The notes under the pieces are model-generated. The model was not told the DNA's origin, ran no database searches, and saw only the letters and a program-made list of their open reading frames with translations. From assembly GCA_023253615.1 (NCBI GenBank), contig JALRFZ010000538.1, positions 1-5,961 on the forward strand: a stretch of 5,961 nt of DNA, in the 5' to 3' direction. Of this stretch, positions 1 through 5,961 are shown in pieces; positions within the stretch are counted from its first letter, which is position 1; each line of letters starts with the position of its first letter. Source of the DNA: Verrucomicrobiales bacterium. GTDB lineage: Bacteria > Verrucomicrobiota > Verrucomicrobiia > Verrucomicrobiales > DEV007. The position numbers were made by a program, and so were the translations under genes.

Positions 1-799
<799 letters not shown>

Positions 800-983
800 G
801 CAGGGAGGAGGGTAAAATTTGTCACCCCTTGCATGAGGCGCGGGGATTCGCAAACAGGAAACCGGGTATTTCCACCGAGCCTCGGATCAATTGGAAAGGA
901 AGGAAAGTTTCTAAAGTTGTTAAAGTTTGCTTAAATATTAAAGGCAATTTAGAATTAAAGTCTTCAAAACCCTCCTTCTACTG
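800..983. promoter_or_regulatory. Divergent intergenic region between carB and the fibre-protein gene
   Basis: These 184 bases separate carB (leftward) from the secreted fibre gene (rightward), so promoters for both should lie here. The half nearest the fibre gene (about 890-970) is sharply AT-rich against a roughly 65% GC background. It carries four copies of TAAAG at 912, 921, 939 and 956, spaced 9, 18 and 17 bases apart, plus a related TAAAT at 932. I could assign a plausible rightward promoter but no convincing leftward carB promoter. No riboswitch or attenuator-like structure was recognised. Confidence 0.6.
927..955 (+). promoter_or_regulatory. Candidate sigma70-type promoter for the secreted-protein genes
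   Basis: TTGCTT (927-932) and TAGAAT (950-955) are separated by exactly 17 bases and lie in the AT-rich part of the intergenic region. Transcription would begin near 962, leaving a leader of about 22 bases before the ATG at 984. The match is 3 or 4 of 6 at the -35 box and 5 of 6 at the -10 box. AT-rich DNA yields chance matches, so this is a prediction from spacing and position only. Confidence 0.45.
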
Positions 984-2984
984 ATGTTGCTGCCTGTCTT
1001 TTTTAAAAAAACCCCATCCTTTCTTGGAGCGTCTCTTTTGGTTTGGCTGATCTCACCTTGCGGCTTCTGCCTGATCGCAGCCGAGCCTCCCGGCATCCTG
1101 AATCATCAGGGGCGCATCGCTGTCAGCGGCGTGAATCATTCCGGCCCCGGCTATTTCAAGTTCGCGCTCGTGAATGCGACCGGAAACACGACCTACTGGT
1201 CGAACGACGGCACGAGCGCGGCCGGTTCGGAGCCCGCCGCCGCTGTCGAGACTCCTGTAGCCTCAGGTCATTACAGCATCCCGCTCGGCGACACTTCCTA
1301 TCATTCCAACATGAAAGGGGCGATTCCGAAGACGGTGTTCATGGAAAACGCCGATGTCCGGCTCGCGAACTGGTTCAGCCACAACAACTCGGCTTTTCAG
1401 AAATTGTCGCCGAACCGTCGTATCGCTTCCGCGGCCTATGCGCTGAGCGCGGGCTCGGGGGTGGCCGTCAGCGGTTCGATCGGCAGTGAACAGATCGCCG
1501 ATGGATCCGTCTCCGCGAGCGATCTCGCCAACGGAGCCGTCGGTGCGATGCAACTGGCGGACGCGAGCGTCACCACCGCGAAAGTCGCGGCGGGTGCGAT
1601 CGGGACGCCCCAGCTCGCGGCCGGCAGCGTCACCACCGCCCAGCTCGCCGACGGGCAGGTGACCACGCCGAAACTCGCCGCCAACGCCGTCACCGGCGCG
1701 AAAATCCTCGACGGGACGATCGAGTCCGCCGATCTCGCCGCCGCCAGCGTCACCTCCGGGAAGATCGCGAATGGCGCGGTGGGCACGGCCCAGCTCGCGG
1801 CAGGCAGTGTCGGTTCGACCCAGCTCGCCGACGGATCCGTGACGGCCTCCAAAATCGCGAATGGCGCGCTGACCGGGGCCATGATCGCACCGGGATCTCT
1901 CAGCAGCGCGGCCTTCGACAGCTCGATCGGACTTTGGACACGGGCCGGTGCGGATGTCGTGCGGCCCACTGGCAATGTCGGAATCGGTACGGCCGCTCCC
2001 ACGGGGCTCTTCGAGGTCCACGGCGAAGCCGTCCTCGGAGCCGAGGTGCTCGATCAGGAGGTGCTCCCCCCCGCCTCGGCGACCCATTTGAATTGGCAAT
2101 CCTTCACCGCCGGGCAGGCCGGCCGCCTTACCCGCGTCGAGCTGAAGGTCGGATCCCCTCTGGGTGCGACGGGGACCGCTGGCATCATCGGGATCTACGC
2201 CGGCGAGGGATCCGGCGGCACCGTGCTCGCGACCGAGTCCGTCACCTTTGCCGCCGTGCCGCAGCAGACTTATCAGTCCTTCACCCTTTCGACCTCGGTC
2301 CCCGTCAGCTCGGGCGGGAAATACACCATCGGCATCGAGGTGCCCCAGGTGGATTTTTCCTGGATGTATTTCGATCCGGGCAATCCCTACGCCGGCGGCC
2401 GGTCCGATATCGCGGCCCGGGATCTCGGCTTCCGCACCCACGTCACGCCCATCTCGTCCGAGGCGATCCTGATGGTCAAGGATGGCAGGCTCGGCGTCGG
2501 TGTCGATGCCCCGGAGGCGAAGCTCCACGTCAAGGGGGGCGTGATGTTCACCAGTGGCGGAGCCGGGGCGAACCAGGGCGTCTCGTGGACTCCCGGCAGC
2601 GCGAGCTGGAGCTTCACGAGCGACCGGCACACGAAAGAGGCGATCGAGCCGGTCGATCCCGGGCATGTCCTCGACCGGCTCCTCTCCATCCCCATCGCGG
2701 AGTGGAACTACATCGGCCACGGGCAGCGCCACATCGGACCCATGGCCCAGGATTTCCACGCGGCTTTCCCCCTGAACGAGAGCGACACCACGCTGAACGA
2801 CGCCGATCTCCATGGCGTCGCCCTCGCCGCGATCCAGGGATTGAACGGCAAACTCGAGTCGCGCAACGAGGCCCTGCGGCGTGAGAAGGAAGCCTTGCGC
2901 GGAGAAAACGCGGCCTTGCGCGAACGCCTCGAGGCCTTGGAGAAAACGGTCGGCCGCCTCGCCGCGGCCCTCGATCAGCCCTGA
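984..2984 (+). CDS. Secreted fibre-like protein with decapeptide stalk and C-terminal S74 self-cleaving chaperone domain
   Basis: This is a 666-residue exported protein, probably a trimeric surface fibre. Residues 1-33 look like a signal peptide (KK at 8-9, hydrophobic core 13-31, likely cut after IAA at 33). Residues 35-160 form a conserved N-terminal domain (NHQGRIAV, YFKFALVNA, RIASAAYAL). Residues 164-313 are fifteen 10-residue repeats. NVGIGTAAP follows at 331-339. Residues about 347-490 look like a beta-sandwich domain (WQSFTAGQAGRLTRVEL, NPYAGG, DLGFRTHV). A second turn, RLGVGVDAPEAKLHV, lies at 502-516. The C-terminal domain matches the intramolecular chaperone of phage endosialidase-type fibres (peptidase S74): S546-D-R-H-T-K551 supplies the Ser-Lys pair, and GPMAQDF follows. 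Autocleavage before S546 would release about 121 residues ending in a heptad-rich coiled coil (about 625-662). In known S74 proteins this domain drives trimer folding and then cuts itself off. No phage genes are nearby. ATG 984 is the first start after stop TAA 939, and no Shine-Dalgarno sequence is seen. Confidence 0.9.
   Translation: MLLPVFFKKTPSFLGASLLVWLISPCGFCLIAAEPPGILNHQGRIAVSGVNHSGPGYFKFALVNATGNTTYWSNDGTSAAGSEPAAAVETPVASGHYSIPLGDTSYHSNMKGAIPKTVFMENADVRLANWFSHNNSAFQKLSPNRRIASAAYALSAGSGVAVSGSIGSEQIADGSVSASDLANGAVGAMQLADASVTTAKVAAGAIGTPQLAAGSVTTAQLADGQVTTPKLAANAVTGAKILDGTIESADLAAASVTSGKIANGAVGTAQLAAGSVGSTQLADGSVTASKIANGALTGAMIAPGSLSSAAFDSSIGLWTRAGADVVRPTGNVGIGTAAPTGLFEVHGEAVLGAEVLDQEVLPPASATHLNWQSFTAGQAGRLTRVELKVGSPLGATGTAGIIGIYAGEGSGGTVLATESVTFAAVPQQTYQSFTLSTSVPVSSGGKYTIGIEVPQVDFSWMYFDPGNPYAGGRSDIAARDLGFRTHVTPISSEAILMVKDGRLGVGVDAPEAKLHVKGGVMFTSGGAGANQGVSWTPGSASWSFTSDRHTKEAIEPVDPGHVLDRLLSIPIAEWNYIGHGQRHIGPMAQDFHAAFPLNESDTTLNDADLHGVALAAIQGLNGKLESRNEALRREKEALRGENAALRERLEALEKTVGRLAAALDQP
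1473..1922 (+). repeat. Fifteen tandem 30-bp repeats encoding a decapeptide stalk
   Basis: The translation divides without gaps into fifteen 10-residue units, from GSIGSEQIAD to GSLSSAAFDS (residues 164-313). The approximate consensus is G-[SAT]-[VIL]-[TSG]-[TSA]-x-[QKD]-[LIV]-A-[DAN]. Positions 3 and 8 are hydrophobic in almost every unit, giving a five-residue period typical of beta-helical or triple-stranded fibre shafts. The DNA units are diverged but share blocks such as CAGCTCGCCGACGG and ATCGCGAATGGCGCG. No unit is interrupted. Confidence 0.9.
2619..2636 (+). other. Predicted S74 autocleavage site (Ser546-Lys551)
   Basis: The codons encode S-D-R-H-T-K. In the S74 family the catalytic serine and a lysine five residues downstream form a dyad, and the chain is cut just before the serine. 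Both residues and their spacing are present here, followed by EAIEPVDP and, about 30 residues later, the conserved GPMAQDF segment. This suggests that the domain is active. Cleavage itself is inferred, not observed. Confidence 0.75.
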
Positions 2985-3032
2985 TACACTCCGTCGGAAT
3001 TCCTCCTCCTCTTCCCGATCACCGGGCCAGCG

Positions 3033-4240
3033 ATGACCTTCTCCCTGTCTTTCCGACTCCTCCTCGCCGCGACGCTCCTGCTACCGGGTGCCGGTGCGGC
3101 GCGAGCCGATTCCCTCGCCCATGGTGGGGGAGTCTCCCTCCTCCACGACCAGCCCGGACACAGCGGCGGGCGGATCCAAGGAGGAATCTACACACTCGAG
3201 ACCTCGACCGGCGCCGCGATCGGTGAAGGGGTGTCCGACCTCGCCCCGGCCGGCATCGCCGCGAAGGGCGGATACACCGGCCAGCTCCACGATCCCACGG
3301 CTCTCGTCCTCGGTGCCGATCCCGGCACCGCTCTCGACGAAGGGGATGCGAGCCAGCTCTCGGGCCGTCTCACTCTGGACGACGGCACCTTCCTCCCGCT
3401 CAGAAGCCTGACCTGGACCGTCCTCCAGGGGCCTGCCGCGGTCACGTCCTCCGGGCTCGCCGTCGCGGGCACGGTGGATGAAAACAGCGTCGCCCGCATC
3501 TCGGGGAGCTATCTCGGATGGAGCGAGGTCCTCGAACTGAACGTGCTCGACCGGCCCTACGAGACTTACTCCCTCGCGTGGGAGGATTCCGTGGATGGTC
3601 CGAACCCGCCCTACCGGGTCATGTTCGGCAAGAACCCCTCGTCCCTGCCTCTCGCCGGCACCTCCACGACCCCACCTTCAATCCCGGGCAGCTCGATCTC
3701 GGCACCACTTATTATTACCAGGTGTTCGATGCGCGCGGCAACGATGTCACCCCCGGAGGCCCGGGGATGAAGAGCTTCCGCACGAAACTCTACCGCCCCG
3801 ACGTGCGCATCGGCAAAAAAGCGTCCCTCCGCACCCACCTCGGAAACAACATCTACAACCGCACCGGGAAGAAGCAGAGCCTGGCCGTCCAGATGGCCCC
3901 GGGCGGGCGCACCGCGGTCTATTTCTCCGTGCAGAATGATGGCGATGCGCCCGACGGCATCATCGTGCGCGCTTCGAAACCACGGGCAAGCATGAAGTAT
4001 CTGCGGTATTTCCGGCTCACCTTCGGCCGGCAGAACATCACCGCGGCGACGGTCCGCGCCGGAGGGCGCTCCGCGAAGATCGCGCCGAGGCAGACCATCG
4101 CCTACGTCCTGCGCGCCAAACCGACGAGAGGGTCGAAGAAAAGCGGCCAGAAAGTGACCATCCGCGCGCGCTCCACCGCCGACGGCCGCGCTTACGACGT
4201 CGCCAAGGCGAAGCTCGACAAGGCCCGGGGGAATCGCTGA
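3033..4240 (+). pseudogene. Secreted Ig/Fn3-like domain protein, interrupted by a one-base frameshift
   Basis: Two overlapping open frames (3033-3770 and 3518-4240) together encode one protein of about 402 residues if one base is restored near 3668. The N-terminus has a clear signal peptide cut after ARA (residue 25). Residues 45-85 (GGRIQGGIYTLE, KGGYTGQLHDPTALVL) and the Ig-like segment to about 173 resemble secreted proteins I associate with Verrucomicrobia. Residues about 177-250 look Fn3-like: YSLAWEDS, PYRVMFGKNP and LPLAGTST in the first frame continue as DPTFNPGQLDLGTTYYYQVF in the second. The C-terminal beta-rich part starts with YRPDVRIGKKASLRTHLGNN and runs to a basic tail. No enzyme motif or membrane anchor is visible. 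The gene starts 48 bases after the fibre-protein gene, suggesting cotranscription and perhaps a shared surface role. Whether the shift is a true mutation or a sequencing error cannot be told from the sequence alone. Confidence 0.82.
3664..3673 (+). other. Frameshift point (apparent single-base deletion)
   Basis: The first frame reads L-A-G-T-S-T up to ACG (3666-3668) and then degenerates into low-complexity sequence. The frame starting one base earlier reads D-P-T-F-N-P-G-Q-L from the same point. Restoring one G after 3668 (ACG GAC CCC ACC) joins the two cleanly, so loss of one base from a GG pair is the simplest explanation. No canonical X-XXY-YYZ slippery heptamer is in frame here, which argues against programmed -1 frameshifting. 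Confidence 0.75.
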
Positions 4241-4297
4241 GGCCGCCTCCCCGGAGCCGCCGTGTTTTTGCCCGCATCCGGTGACTTTCCGCTTGAA

Positions 4298-4318
4298 ATG
4301 GGGGGCGATCCTCCCCAT
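4298..4318 (+). promoter_or_regulatory. Hairpin in the leader of the small cysteine-rich gene
   Basis: ATGGGGGG (4298-4305) pairs with CTCCCCAT (4311-4318) around the 5-base loop CGATC, giving an 8-pair stem with one G-U pair. A second, weaker stem, TCGTG/CACGA (4318-4322 with 4332-4336), follows and shares base 4318. The first stem ends 24 bases before the ATG at 4343. No T-tract follows, so this is not a standard intrinsic terminator. It could be a leader structure, an RNA-stability element or chance pairing in GC-rich DNA. Confidence 0.35.
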
Positions 4319-4342
4319 CGTGGGATCGATTCACGACCACCC

Positions 4343-4756
4343 ATGAGACCAGCCCTCCTTCTGATCGCCAGCCTCTTGCTCTTCTCCGCCGGATCCCTTT
4401 CGGCCCAGACGGCGGTCGTGCCTTCGGCCTCTTCGAAACCGAAGCCCGAGATCGCCCCGAAATGGCGCTGCCACTACAAGCGCAAAGACCTCAGCTTCTG
4501 CAAGGTTTTCCCCAATTTCTCGCGCCGTCACGACATCTGTGATCCCACCCTGCTCGGCCACATCGAATGGTGCCGGGAGGACGTGACCATCACCGAGCGC
4601 TCCGAGTGCGGCAATTACGAGACCTACGAGGCCGTCACCATCACCTACCGCGAGGTCTACGAGAACGGGGCCTGGGGCAAAAAGTTCCAGAAGACCTACC
4701 GCAAGGAACCCAACATCGTGACCCCGGCTCTGCTCGCCAAGGGATCCGTGAAGTGA
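4343..4756 (+). CDS. Small secreted five-cysteine protein of unknown function
   Basis: This is a 137-residue protein that I do not recognise. The start at 4343 is chosen because it gives a textbook signal peptide (MRPALLLIASLLLFSAGSLSA, likely cut before Q22). An in-frame ATG at 4262 would add 27 residues of non-signal-like sequence in front of it. The mature part begins with a Ser/Pro/Lys-rich linker (about 22-40). A compact region follows with cysteines at 43, 53, 66, 77 and 89, spaced 10, 13, 11 and 12 residues apart. Next come aromatic and charged strand-like segments (YETYEAVTITYREVYENGAW) and a basic C-terminus. Two disulphides plus one free cysteine, or an intermolecular bond, are possible. 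It lies 102 bases after the Ig/Fn3-like gene on the same strand and ends 61 bases before the flavin reductase gene. All three upstream genes encode exported proteins, so a role outside the cytoplasm is likely; anything more specific would be guesswork. Confidence 0.8.
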   Translation: MRPALLLIASLLLFSAGSLSAQTAVVPSASSKPKPEIAPKWRCHYKRKDLSFCKVFPNFSRRHDICDPTLLGHIEWCREDVTITERSECGNYETYEAVTITYREVYENGAWGKKFQKTYRKEPNIVTPALLAKGSVK

Positions 4757-4817
4757 CCCAACCCTGTCAGGTGGCGGACCAGACCCTCTCCGGTCGGCGG
4801 CCCGGCGAATCCTCGCG

Positions 4818-5423
4818 ATGGAGTTCGACCTCACCGGTGGCGAATACCTCGCCCGGGCCTACAAGCTCCTCGCCGGGCTCGTCACGCCCCGTCCCATCGC
4901 CTGGGTGACGACGCAGGATGAAGAGGGCCGCGTCAATGCCGCTCCCTTCAGCTTTTTCAATCTCCTCGGCACCGAGCCGCCCATGCTGGGCTTCGCCCCC
5001 GGCGACCGCGCCCCCGGCATCCCCAAGGACACCGCCCGCAACATCCGCCGCAGCCGCGAATTTGTCGTGAATCTCGTCGACGAGGCCTGTGCCGGGGCGA
5101 TGAACCTGACCTCGTCCGACGTCGGTCCCGACATCAGCGAGATCGAGCTCGCCGGGCTCCACACCGCCCCGAGCCGAATCGTGAAAGCCCCCCGCATCGT
5201 CGAGGCTCCCGTCGCGCTGGAGTGCACCGAGTGGGCGACCTTGGAGATGGGCGAAAATCGGCTCGTCGTCGGGCTCATCCACCACGTGCATGTCCGCGAT
5301 GGCATCCTCGACCCGCAGACTCTTCTTGTGAATCCGGAGGCCTTCGCGCCGATCGGCCGGATGGAGGTGCCCTCGGGCTACTGCCGCACCCACGATCGCT
5401 TCGACATGCCGCGTCCGGGATGA
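4818..5423 (+). CDS. Flavin reductase-like FMN-binding split-barrel protein
   Basis: This 201-residue cytoplasmic protein belongs to the flavin reductase-like family (FMN-binding split barrel). Members bind FMN and often act as NAD(P)H:flavin oxidoreductases, or as flavoproteins of unknown substrate. The family pattern is clear: LVTPRPIAWVTTQDEEGRVN (about 21-40), AAPFSFFNLLGTEPPMLGF (41-59), KDTARNIRRSREFVVNLV (70-87), then PRIVEAPVALECTEW and a strand containing VVGLIHHVHVRDGIL. The length is typical for a stand-alone family member, with no extra domain. There is no signal peptide, unlike the three genes upstream. The gap from the previous gene is 61 bases with no Shine-Dalgarno sequence, so it may be read from the same transcript, though its function looks unrelated. 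Its physiological substrate cannot be inferred. Confidence 0.93.
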   Translation: MEFDLTGGEYLARAYKLLAGLVTPRPIAWVTTQDEEGRVNAAPFSFFNLLGTEPPMLGFAPGDRAPGIPKDTARNIRRSREFVVNLVDEACAGAMNLTSSDVGPDISEIELAGLHTAPSRIVKAPRIVEAPVALECTEWATLEMGENRLVVGLIHHVHVRDGILDPQTLLVNPEAFAPIGRMEVPSGYCRTHDRFDMPRPG

Positions 5424-5424
5424 A

Positions 5425-5457
5425 GGGCGGGAGTTGAAAGACCGGGCCTGCCCGCCC
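5425..5457 (+). terminator. GC-rich stem after the flavin reductase gene, possible terminator
   Basis: GGGCGGG (5425-5431) is perfectly complementary to CCCGCCC (5451-5457), with a 19-base loop, starting one base after the stop codon. An alternative smaller hairpin, GGGC/GCCC (5444-5447 with 5450-5453), competes with it. There is no following T-tract, so intrinsic termination in the classical sense is doubtful. The position directly after a stop codon and before mpl is what makes it worth listing. Confidence 0.35.
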
Positions 5458-5537
5458 CGTATCCGGGAAAATGCCATTGCGGCGCGCCGGGAAGCGTCGT
5501 AAGCACTGGCTTTTGCCCTGATTCCGATTTTCCTGCC

Positions 5538-5961
5538 ATGTCCTCGTCCAGCGTTCCCGAAAAACACCTTTATTTCATGGGCATCTGCGGCACCGCGATG
5601 GGTTCCGTCGCCGCCGCCTTCCGCGATGCGGGTTATCGCGTGACCGGCTCCGACATGCAGGTCTACGATCCGATGAAGTCCTTCCTCGAAGGGCGCGGCA
5701 TTTCCATTCTCGACGGTTACCAGGCGGAAAATCTTCCCGATGATGTCGATCTGTTTGTCATCGGCAACGCCCAGAGCCGAGGCAATCCGGAGGTCGAGGA
5801 AGTGCTGCGTCGCAAGCTCCACTATGTCTCGATGCCCGAGCTGCTGCGCGAACAGGTGCTGCGCGGCAAACGCAATCTCGTCGTCACGGGCACGCACGGC
5901 AAGACCACGACCTCGTCCCTCCTCGCCTGGATCCTCGAAGCGGCGGGGCGGAATCCGAATT
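5538..5961 (+). CDS. mpl: UDP-N-acetylmuramate:L-alanyl-gamma-D-glutamyl-meso-diaminopimelate ligase, N-terminal part (partial)
   Basis: Mpl reattaches the recycled tripeptide L-Ala-gamma-D-Glu-meso-DAP to UDP-MurNAc in the cytoplasm, using ATP, and so salvages cell-wall material. The 141 visible residues contain the Mpl-type nucleotide-binding start HLYFMGICGTAMGS (10-23), VTGSDMQVYDPM (35-46), IGNAQSRGNPEVEEVL (75-90) and the ATP-binding P-loop GTHGKTTT (118-125). The FMGICGT and GNA-SRGNPEVE patterns favour Mpl over its relative MurC, which has GIGGIGM at the first site. Mpl proteins are usually about 450-460 residues, so about 30% is present and the rest lies beyond the window. Start ATG 5538 follows a 114-base gap; the leader ATTTTCCTGCC has no Shine-Dalgarno sequence. 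Confidence 0.93.
   Translation, partial: MSSSSVPEKHLYFMGICGTAMGSVAAAFRDAGYRVTGSDMQVYDPMKSFLEGRGISILDGYQAENLPDDVDLFVIGNAQSRGNPEVEEVLRRKLHYVSMPELLREQVLRGKRNLVVTGTHGKTTTSSLLAWILEAAGRNPN

Noticed and set aside
1473..1922. Tandem 30-bp repeats considered as a CRISPR array
   Set aside because: The units are contiguous with no spacers, stay in frame and encode a regular decapeptide, so they are coding repeats.
1263..2813. Long minus-strand open frame (516 codons) opposite the fibre gene
   Set aside because: It lies entirely antisense to a well-supported gene, has Gly/Arg/Asp-rich low-complexity composition typical of high-GC shadow frames, and shows no recognisable domain.
3518..3668. Start of a separate downstream gene at ATG 3518
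   Set aside because: The first 50 codons of that frame overlap good coding sequence in the other frame and look like shadow; recognisable protein begins only after about 3669, which fits a frameshift rather than a second gene.
4225..4254. CCGGGG/CCCCGG inverted repeat at the end of the Ig/Fn3-like gene as a terminator
   Set aside because: A 6-pair stem with an 18-base loop, overlapping the stop codon and lacking a T-tract, is expected by chance in GC-rich DNA.
4262..4342. Upstream ATG at 4262 as the start of the cysteine-rich protein
   Set aside because: It would place 27 polar, proline- and glycine-rich residues before an otherwise perfect signal peptide, and the segment overlaps the leader hairpins.
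5477..5505. TTGCGG-N17-TAAGCA as an mpl promoter
   Set aside because: The -10 box matches only the first two bases of the consensus, which is no better than chance.
4767..5897. Long minus-strand open frame (376 codons) across the flavin reductase and mpl genes
   Set aside because: It spans two confidently identified plus-strand genes and their gap, and its translation matches no family pattern; it is a GC-driven shadow.

Overview
The window is about 65% GC and looks like a chromosomal segment of a Verrucomicrobia-like bacterium. I infer this from three things: a CarB with a bacterial-type N-terminus, an Mpl-type muropeptide ligase (implying Gram-negative peptidoglycan recycling), and secreted proteins of a style I associate with that phylum (an N-terminus beginning PPGILNHQGRIAV, and a companion Ig/Fn3-like protein). 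No phylogenetic search could be run.

Layout. Positions 1-799 (minus strand) hold the first 250 codons of carB (carbamoyl-phosphate synthase, large subunit). The last 49 bases at the window edge stop matching CarB. Positions 800-983 are an AT-rich divergent intergenic region with a good sigma70-like promoter pointing right. Positions 984-2984 (plus) encode a secreted fibre-like protein: a signal peptide, a conserved N-terminal domain, fifteen uninterrupted 10-residue repeats, a beta-sandwich-like domain, a C-terminal self-cleaving chaperone domain (peptidase S74) with an intact Ser-Lys pair, and a terminal coiled coil. Positions 3033-4240 (plus) encode a second secreted protein with Ig-like and Fn3-like domains, broken by an apparent one-base deletion near 3668. 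Positions 4343-4756 (plus) encode a small secreted protein with five cysteines that I do not recognise. Positions 4818-5423 (plus) encode a flavin reductase-like FMN-binding split-barrel protein. Positions 5538-5961 (plus) hold the 5' part of mpl, cut by the window edge.

How the parts fit. The three secreted genes are co-directional, closely spaced and lie between housekeeping genes (carB on one side, mpl on the other). They may form one surface or exported module transcribed from the promoter near 927-955, possibly reading on into the flavin reductase gene. CarB supplies carbamoyl phosphate for pyrimidine and arginine synthesis, and Mpl recycles cell-wall tripeptide; neither has an obvious functional link to the secreted module. 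None of the six recognisable start codons has a clear purine-rich Shine-Dalgarno sequence, and several have CCTCC-type pyrimidine-rich leaders instead.

The most noteworthy items are the non-phage S74 self-cleaving fibre protein with its regular decapeptide stalk, the frameshift in its neighbour, the unexplained loss of CarB similarity at the left edge, and the uncharacterised five-cysteine secreted protein.
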